A DNA stretch of 10,446 nt. Source: Candidatus Profundicultor aquiphilus (lineage in GTDB: Bacteria; Atribacterota; Atribacteria; Atribacterales; Caldatribacteriaceae). The first letter of the stretch is position 1; each line of letters opens with the position of its first letter. The notes under the pieces were generated by a model. It saw only the letters and a program-made list of their open reading frames with translations. It was not told the origin of the DNA and made no database searches. The DNA lies in NCBI GenBank assembly GCA_013314795.1, contig JABUEZ010000053.1:1-10446 (forward strand). Direction: 5' to 3'. The translations under genes were made by a program, and so were the position numbers. Positions 7,458 through 10,446 of the stretch are shown one piece after another.

Positions 7458-8240
7458 TTATGGGACAATTCGTGTCCCGCACATCGATCCTCCGGAAAGA
7501 AAAGCGATGAGATTCTTTATCTCTTCTCCTTCACCGATAAAAATTTCCTTTACTCCACCCTGAAGGACTTCTTTCAGCATGGTCAACTTGGGAATCATCC
7601 CCCCTCGAATACGCCCCTCTGCGAAAAGGATATCCATTTCCTTCAGGGTAAGGGTTTCAATGAGTGAATTTCGATCTTCTGGATCCCTCAGGACTCCCGG
7701 AACGTCCGAGAACAAAATAAATTTATCCGCCGAAAGCTTCTGGGCCAGTTTGGCTGCTACCCAATCCGCATTCACATTGAGCGTCTCCCCCTGAGCGTTG
7801 ACCGAAACCGGAGAAATCACCGGAAGGAAGCCCCCTTCCCAGAGAAGTTCTACCAGTCTGGGATTGACATTTTTCACTTCTCCTACACAACCGAGGTCCA
7901 CATTTTCGCGGTACTTTTCTGCTTCAATGAGGAAGCCATCTTTCCCACTCACCCCACAGGCAGGAACCCCCTCTCGGAGGAGCATACTCACAAGCATCTT
8001 GTTGAGAAGCCCACTCAAGACCATCTCGGTGATTTCCATATCTTCAGGAGTTGTCACCCGTAAACCGTTCACAAATTGTGGTTTCCGCCCCAGTCTCTCC
8101 ATCATTGATGTAATCTGTGGACCGCCACCATGAACAATAACCAGTTTTACTCCTTGCGAAAAAATCTGCGACACCACCCGAGGAAAAACGTGTTCCTCTG
8201 GATGGAGCACTTTCCCGCTTACCTTGATAACCACTCGCAT
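7458..8240 (-). CDS. argB: Acetylglutamate kinase, short form
   Basis: It phosphorylates N-acetylglutamate with ATP, the second step of arginine synthesis. The 260 residues belong to the amino acid kinase fold: catalytic K6 in VIKVSGK, HGGGP at 37-41, NGLRVTT at 58-64 (substrate loop typical of N-acetylglutamate kinases), GVSGKDG near 96-102, LNVNAD at 154-159, and GGMIPKL with catalytic K218. The usual first-loop GG is SG here (S8-G9). The protein starts directly at the first beta strand and lacks the N-terminal helix, and the C-terminal pattern, found in arginine-inhibited kinases such as that of Thermotoga. In length and ends it resembles the E. coli and B. subtilis forms (258), so I predict it is not inhibited by arginine. 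The ATG at 8240 has GAGGTGA upstream and lies 11 bases after argJ. The LysW-type kinase LysZ is unlikely because NGLRVTT is present. Confidence 0.96.
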   Translation of the reverse strand: MRVVIKVSGKVLHPEEHVFPRVVSQIFSQGVKLVIVHGGGPQITSMMERLGRKPQFVNGLRVTTPEDMEITEMVLSGLLNKMLVSMLLREGVPACGVSGKDGFLIEAEKYRENVDLGCVGEVKNVNPRLVELLWEGGFLPVISPVSVNAQGETLNVNADWVAAKLAQKLSADKFILFSDVPGVLRDPEDRNSLIETLTLKEMDILFAEGRIRGGMIPKLTMLKEVLQGGVKEIFIGEGEEIKNLIAFLSGGSMCGTRIVP

Positions 8241-8251
8241 TGCCTCTCACC

Positions 8252-9475
8252 TCAACTATAATGGCTGTTGATCTTCACATAATCAAAGGAGAGATCACAG
8301 GTCCAGACATTGAACATGGCCTCCCCCAGATGAAGGTCAATCGCCACCTGAAGTTCCTTTGACTTCATGGTTTCCTGGAGAACCTGGCGCGTAGATAAGC
8401 CAGCTTTCATGCCTTTTTCCACAAACTGCACTCCATTAATCGTTATATCAATTTGCTCCGGCTGTATTTCCACACCACTGCGTCCAAGCGCAGCCATTAT
8501 TCTTCCCCAATTTGGGTCTTCACCGAAGAAAGCCGTTTTGACCAGTGGTGATTCAGCTACGGTGAAAGCACACTGTTCGGCTTCTCTCTGGTTTCTTGCT
8601 CCTTTTACGATGATTTCAATGAACTTGGTGGCTCCTTCACCATCCCGGGCAAGGTCTTTAGCCAGTTCCTGGCAAACAAAAAAGAGCGCTTCCCGGAAAA
8701 GTTCAAACCCTTCGCTTCCCTTCCGCAGAAGCGGTGCCCCGCTTTTTCCGTTAGCTAAGAGTAAAACCGTATCATTGGTACTTGTATCACCGTCAACCGT
8801 CACACGATTAAAACTCGCATCCACTGCTTCTCGAAGAAGTTGCTGCAAATCATCTCTCTCTACCATTGCATCGGTAATGAGGAAGGAAAGCATGGTGGCT
8901 AATCTGGGTCGGATCATCCCTGAACCCTTGGCGATACCGGCAAGGTGTATCGTCTCCCCTCCCCAGGAGAAGGCCACGGTTCGTTCTTTGGGAAACGTGT
9001 CGGTGGTCATGATCGCCCGAGCAGTTTCCTTTCCGGATTTCCGGCCGGGAAGGAGTTCTCGCAAGGTAAGAAGACCTTTTTCTATCTTTTCCAGAGGCAG
9101 GAACTCACCAATCACTCCGGTCGAAGCCACTGCGACAAGGCGTGGATCACCAATGCTAAAGTACGAAGCTCCCATTTGGGCCACTTCTAAGGCATCCTGC
9201 TGGCCCTTTTTGCCAGTACAGGCATTGGCTACCCCACTATTCACAATGATAAGCTGCACTCTTCCCGTTTCCCTGAGATGAGTGCTGGTTACAAGTACTG
9301 GTGCGGCCTTCACCAGATTTTGGGTGAAAACTCCTGCGGCAACGGCCGGAACCTCTGAGAGAATCACCGCCAGATCATTTCTCTCTTTTTTAATCCCACA
9401 ACATATCCCCAGGGAACTGAATCCCTGGACGGCATCCAGCCCTCCTTCAAGGATCTCAAAACGCCTTTCTTTCAT
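8252..9475 (-). CDS. argJ: Glutamate N-acetyltransferase / amino-acid acetyltransferase
   Basis: ArgJ transfers the acetyl group from N-acetylornithine to glutamate, releasing ornithine and regenerating N-acetylglutamate; many forms can also use acetyl-CoA. The ATG at 9475 has GGGAGG with an 8-base spacer and gives 407 residues, the usual size; an in-frame start at 9538 would overlap argC by 50 bases and add a non-conserved tail, so I reject it. Motifs: GVFTQNLVKAAPV near 48-60, NSGVANACTGKKG near 79-91, the self-cleavage site KGSGMIRPRLATML with nucleophile T194 after A193, DGDTSTNDT in the beta chain, and DPNWGRI near the C-terminal region. The C-terminus DYVKINSHYS is complete. The precursor would split itself into alpha and beta chains. 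The presence of ArgJ and the absence of argE or argA here point to the cyclic pathway, but whether this enzyme is mono- or bifunctional cannot be read from the sequence. Confidence 0.96.
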   Translation of the reverse strand: MKERRFEILEGGLDAVQGFSSLGICCGIKKERNDLAVILSEVPAVAAGVFTQNLVKAAPVLVTSTHLRETGRVQLIIVNSGVANACTGKKGQQDALEVAQMGASYFSIGDPRLVAVASTGVIGEFLPLEKIEKGLLTLRELLPGRKSGKETARAIMTTDTFPKERTVAFSWGGETIHLAGIAKGSGMIRPRLATMLSFLITDAMVERDDLQQLLREAVDASFNRVTVDGDTSTNDTVLLLANGKSGAPLLRKGSEGFELFREALFFVCQELAKDLARDGEGATKFIEIIVKGARNQREAEQCAFTVAESPLVKTAFFGEDPNWGRIMAALGRSGVEIQPEQIDITINGVQFVEKGMKAGLSTRQVLQETMKSKELQVAIDLHLGEAMFNVWTCDLSFDYVKINSHYS

Positions 9476-9483
9476 ATTTCGTT

Positions 9484-9489
9484 CCTCCC
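9484..9489 (-). promoter_or_regulatory. Ribosome binding site deciding the argJ start
   Basis: GGGAGG on the minus strand sits 8 bases before the ATG at 9475 and shares its first G with the argC stop codon (9491-9489). It fixes the argJ start at the ATG rather than at the upstream in-frame codon at 9538 inside argC. Confidence 0.75.
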
Positions 9490-10445
9490 TATGGATAGAG
9501 AACAGTAACCGGAAGTCCTGTCTTTTCGTTGAGACCAAACATCACGTTCATATTTTGCACTGCCTGCCCTGAAGCTCCTTTGGTAAGGTTATCAATGGCA
9601 GCAATAACCACGACTTTCTCTTTACCAAGCTTTTTTAAACCCATGTCAACAAAGTTTGAACCCAGAACCCATTTGAGTTCGGGGAATTTTCCCCGAGGAA
9701 GAATACGTACCCACGGTTCTTCGGCATAGTATTTTTGCCAGGCTGCCCACAGGGTTTCTTCTTCAATATCACCTGCAAGATCGAGGTAAATTGTACTCAG
9801 GATTCCCCTTTTAAGGGGTAAAAGATGTGGCACGAAGGTTAGAGACTCTATCTCGCCCCACTGGCGTAATTTCTCTTCTATTTCTGGTTGATGACGGTGC
9901 TCCCCGACTTTATAGGCTTTGAAGTTTTCGTCCACCTCGCAGAAGTGGACATCATCGGTGGCTTTCTTTCCGGCTCCAGAAACACCTGATTTGCTGTCGA
10001 TTACCACCGACCGGAAGCGGATACCCTCACGCAGGAATGGGTACAGCGGAATAATAACCGAGGTCGGGTAACATCCCGGGTTGGCCACAAGACGCGCCGT
10101 GCGAATGGCCGAACGATAGATTTCGGGAATACCATACACAGCCTCCTGAACCAGAGACCTTGCCCGGTGTTCGAGACGATAGTGTTTTTCATAGACTCCA
10201 ATATCCCGAATCCTGAAATCAGCACCCAGGTCAATCACTCGGGTCTTTTCCAGAAGAAAAGGCACATAATCCATGGCCAGACCATGAGGGAGAGCGAGAA
10301 ATACCACATCCACTTCCCGTGCCCATTCTGCGAGTTCCTGTTTACGAAGAGTGAAATGTATCCGCCCTCGCAAAGCAGGACAGTACTCCCCGAGTTCCAT
10401 TCCGGCATAACTCTCACTCGTTACCCATTCAAGACAAACCTCAGG
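9489..10445 (-). CDS. argC: N-acetyl-gamma-glutamyl-phosphate reductase, 5'-truncated by the window edge
   Basis: It reduces N-acetylglutamyl phosphate to the semialdehyde with NADPH, the third step of arginine synthesis. The frame is open to the right edge; an internal ATG at 10400 is not the real start, because the codons upstream still read as ArgC (PEVCLEWVTSESYAG, like the family's PEVE...TSRSYAG). The visible part has 318 residues; the family has about 345, so roughly 25-30 residues with the GxxGYxG nucleotide-binding turn are missing. Motifs: FLALPHG near 49-55, VIDLGADFRI from 70, VYGIPEIYR near 103-111, VANPGCYPTS at 120-129 with catalytic C125, SGVSGAGK near 153-160, GEHRHQPEI near 181-189 with the catalytic-type histidine, and the C-terminal NLTKGASGQAVQNMN. 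The argJ start follows 13 bases after the stop. ArgC is usually the first gene of such operons, so the promoter and any ArgR operator are probably just beyond the edge. Confidence 0.96.
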   Translation of the reverse strand, partial: PEVCLEWVTSESYAGMELGEYCPALRGRIHFTLRKQELAEWAREVDVVFLALPHGLAMDYVPFLLEKTRVIDLGADFRIRDIGVYEKHYRLEHRARSLVQEAVYGIPEIYRSAIRTARLVANPGCYPTSVIIPLYPFLREGIRFRSVVIDSKSGVSGAGKKATDDVHFCEVDENFKAYKVGEHRHQPEIEEKLRQWGEIESLTFVPHLLPLKRGILSTIYLDLAGDIEEETLWAAWQKYYAEEPWVRILPRGKFPELKWVLGSNFVDMGLKKLGKEKVVVIAAIDNLTKGASGQAVQNMNVMFGLNEKTGLPVTVLYP

Positions 10446-10446
10446 A

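Noticed and set aside
6942..7667. 241-codon open frame on the + strand opposite argD and argB
   Set aside because: It spans two clearly coding antisense genes, and no domain is visible in its translation.
8367..9281. 304-codon open frame on the + strand opposite argJ
   Set aside because: It lies wholly antisense to a well-supported argJ, its translation is rich in serine, arginine and proline with no recognisable motif, and it has no clear ribosome site. It is a codon-bias shadow.
1..10446. CRISPR arrays, tRNA or rRNA genes, insertion sequences, toxin-antitoxin pairs or other defence genes
   Set aside because: Almost all bases are taken up by identified genes with gaps under 70 bases, and I saw no direct repeats, tRNA-like folds or transposase motifs.

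Overview
This window looks like ordinary bacterial chromosome at moderate GC. It has short intergenic gaps, strong Shine-Dalgarno sequences and occasional TTG starts. The proteins resemble those of thermophilic or anaerobic Gram-positive-like and deep-branching bacteria: a short GlnA of the alpha type, ArgJ and a B. subtilis-like short ArgB. That is an impression from reading; no search was run, so I do not name a phylum.

The left part is on the + strand. Bases 2-1378 encode the C-terminal three quarters of the tRNA-modifying flavoprotein MnmG, cut by the window edge. It is unusually divergent at motifs that are normally near-invariant. A 67-base gap with a weak hairpin and an extended -10 promoter follows. 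Next is a gene for an exported, cysteine-rich protein with one bacterial Ig-like domain (1446-2192), whose function I do not recognise. A perfect 17-bp inverted repeat (2203-2244) lies between this gene and the convergent operon and is probably a two-way transcription stop.

The rest (2245-10446) is one compact minus-strand operon, read right to left: argC (cut by the window edge), argJ, argB, argD, argG, argH, glnA. Gaps between genes are 5 to 17 bases and each start has a Shine-Dalgarno sequence, so they are almost certainly co-transcribed from a promoter beyond the right edge. Together the enzymes phosphorylate N-acetylglutamate (ArgB), reduce the product (ArgC), transaminate it (ArgD) and recycle the acetyl group to release ornithine (ArgJ). 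They then convert citrulline to argininosuccinate (ArgG) and arginine (ArgH). The ornithine-to-citrulline step (argF) and carbamoyl-phosphate synthetase (carAB) are not in the window. Glutamine synthetase closes the operon and could supply the glutamine used to make carbamoyl phosphate.

I found no mobile element, CRISPR array, tRNA, rRNA or clearly new multi-gene system. The points most worth a second look are the divergent MnmG, the unknown Ig-like secreted protein, the missing argF with glnA in its operon, the short (predicted arginine-insensitive) ArgB, and the convergent hairpin.
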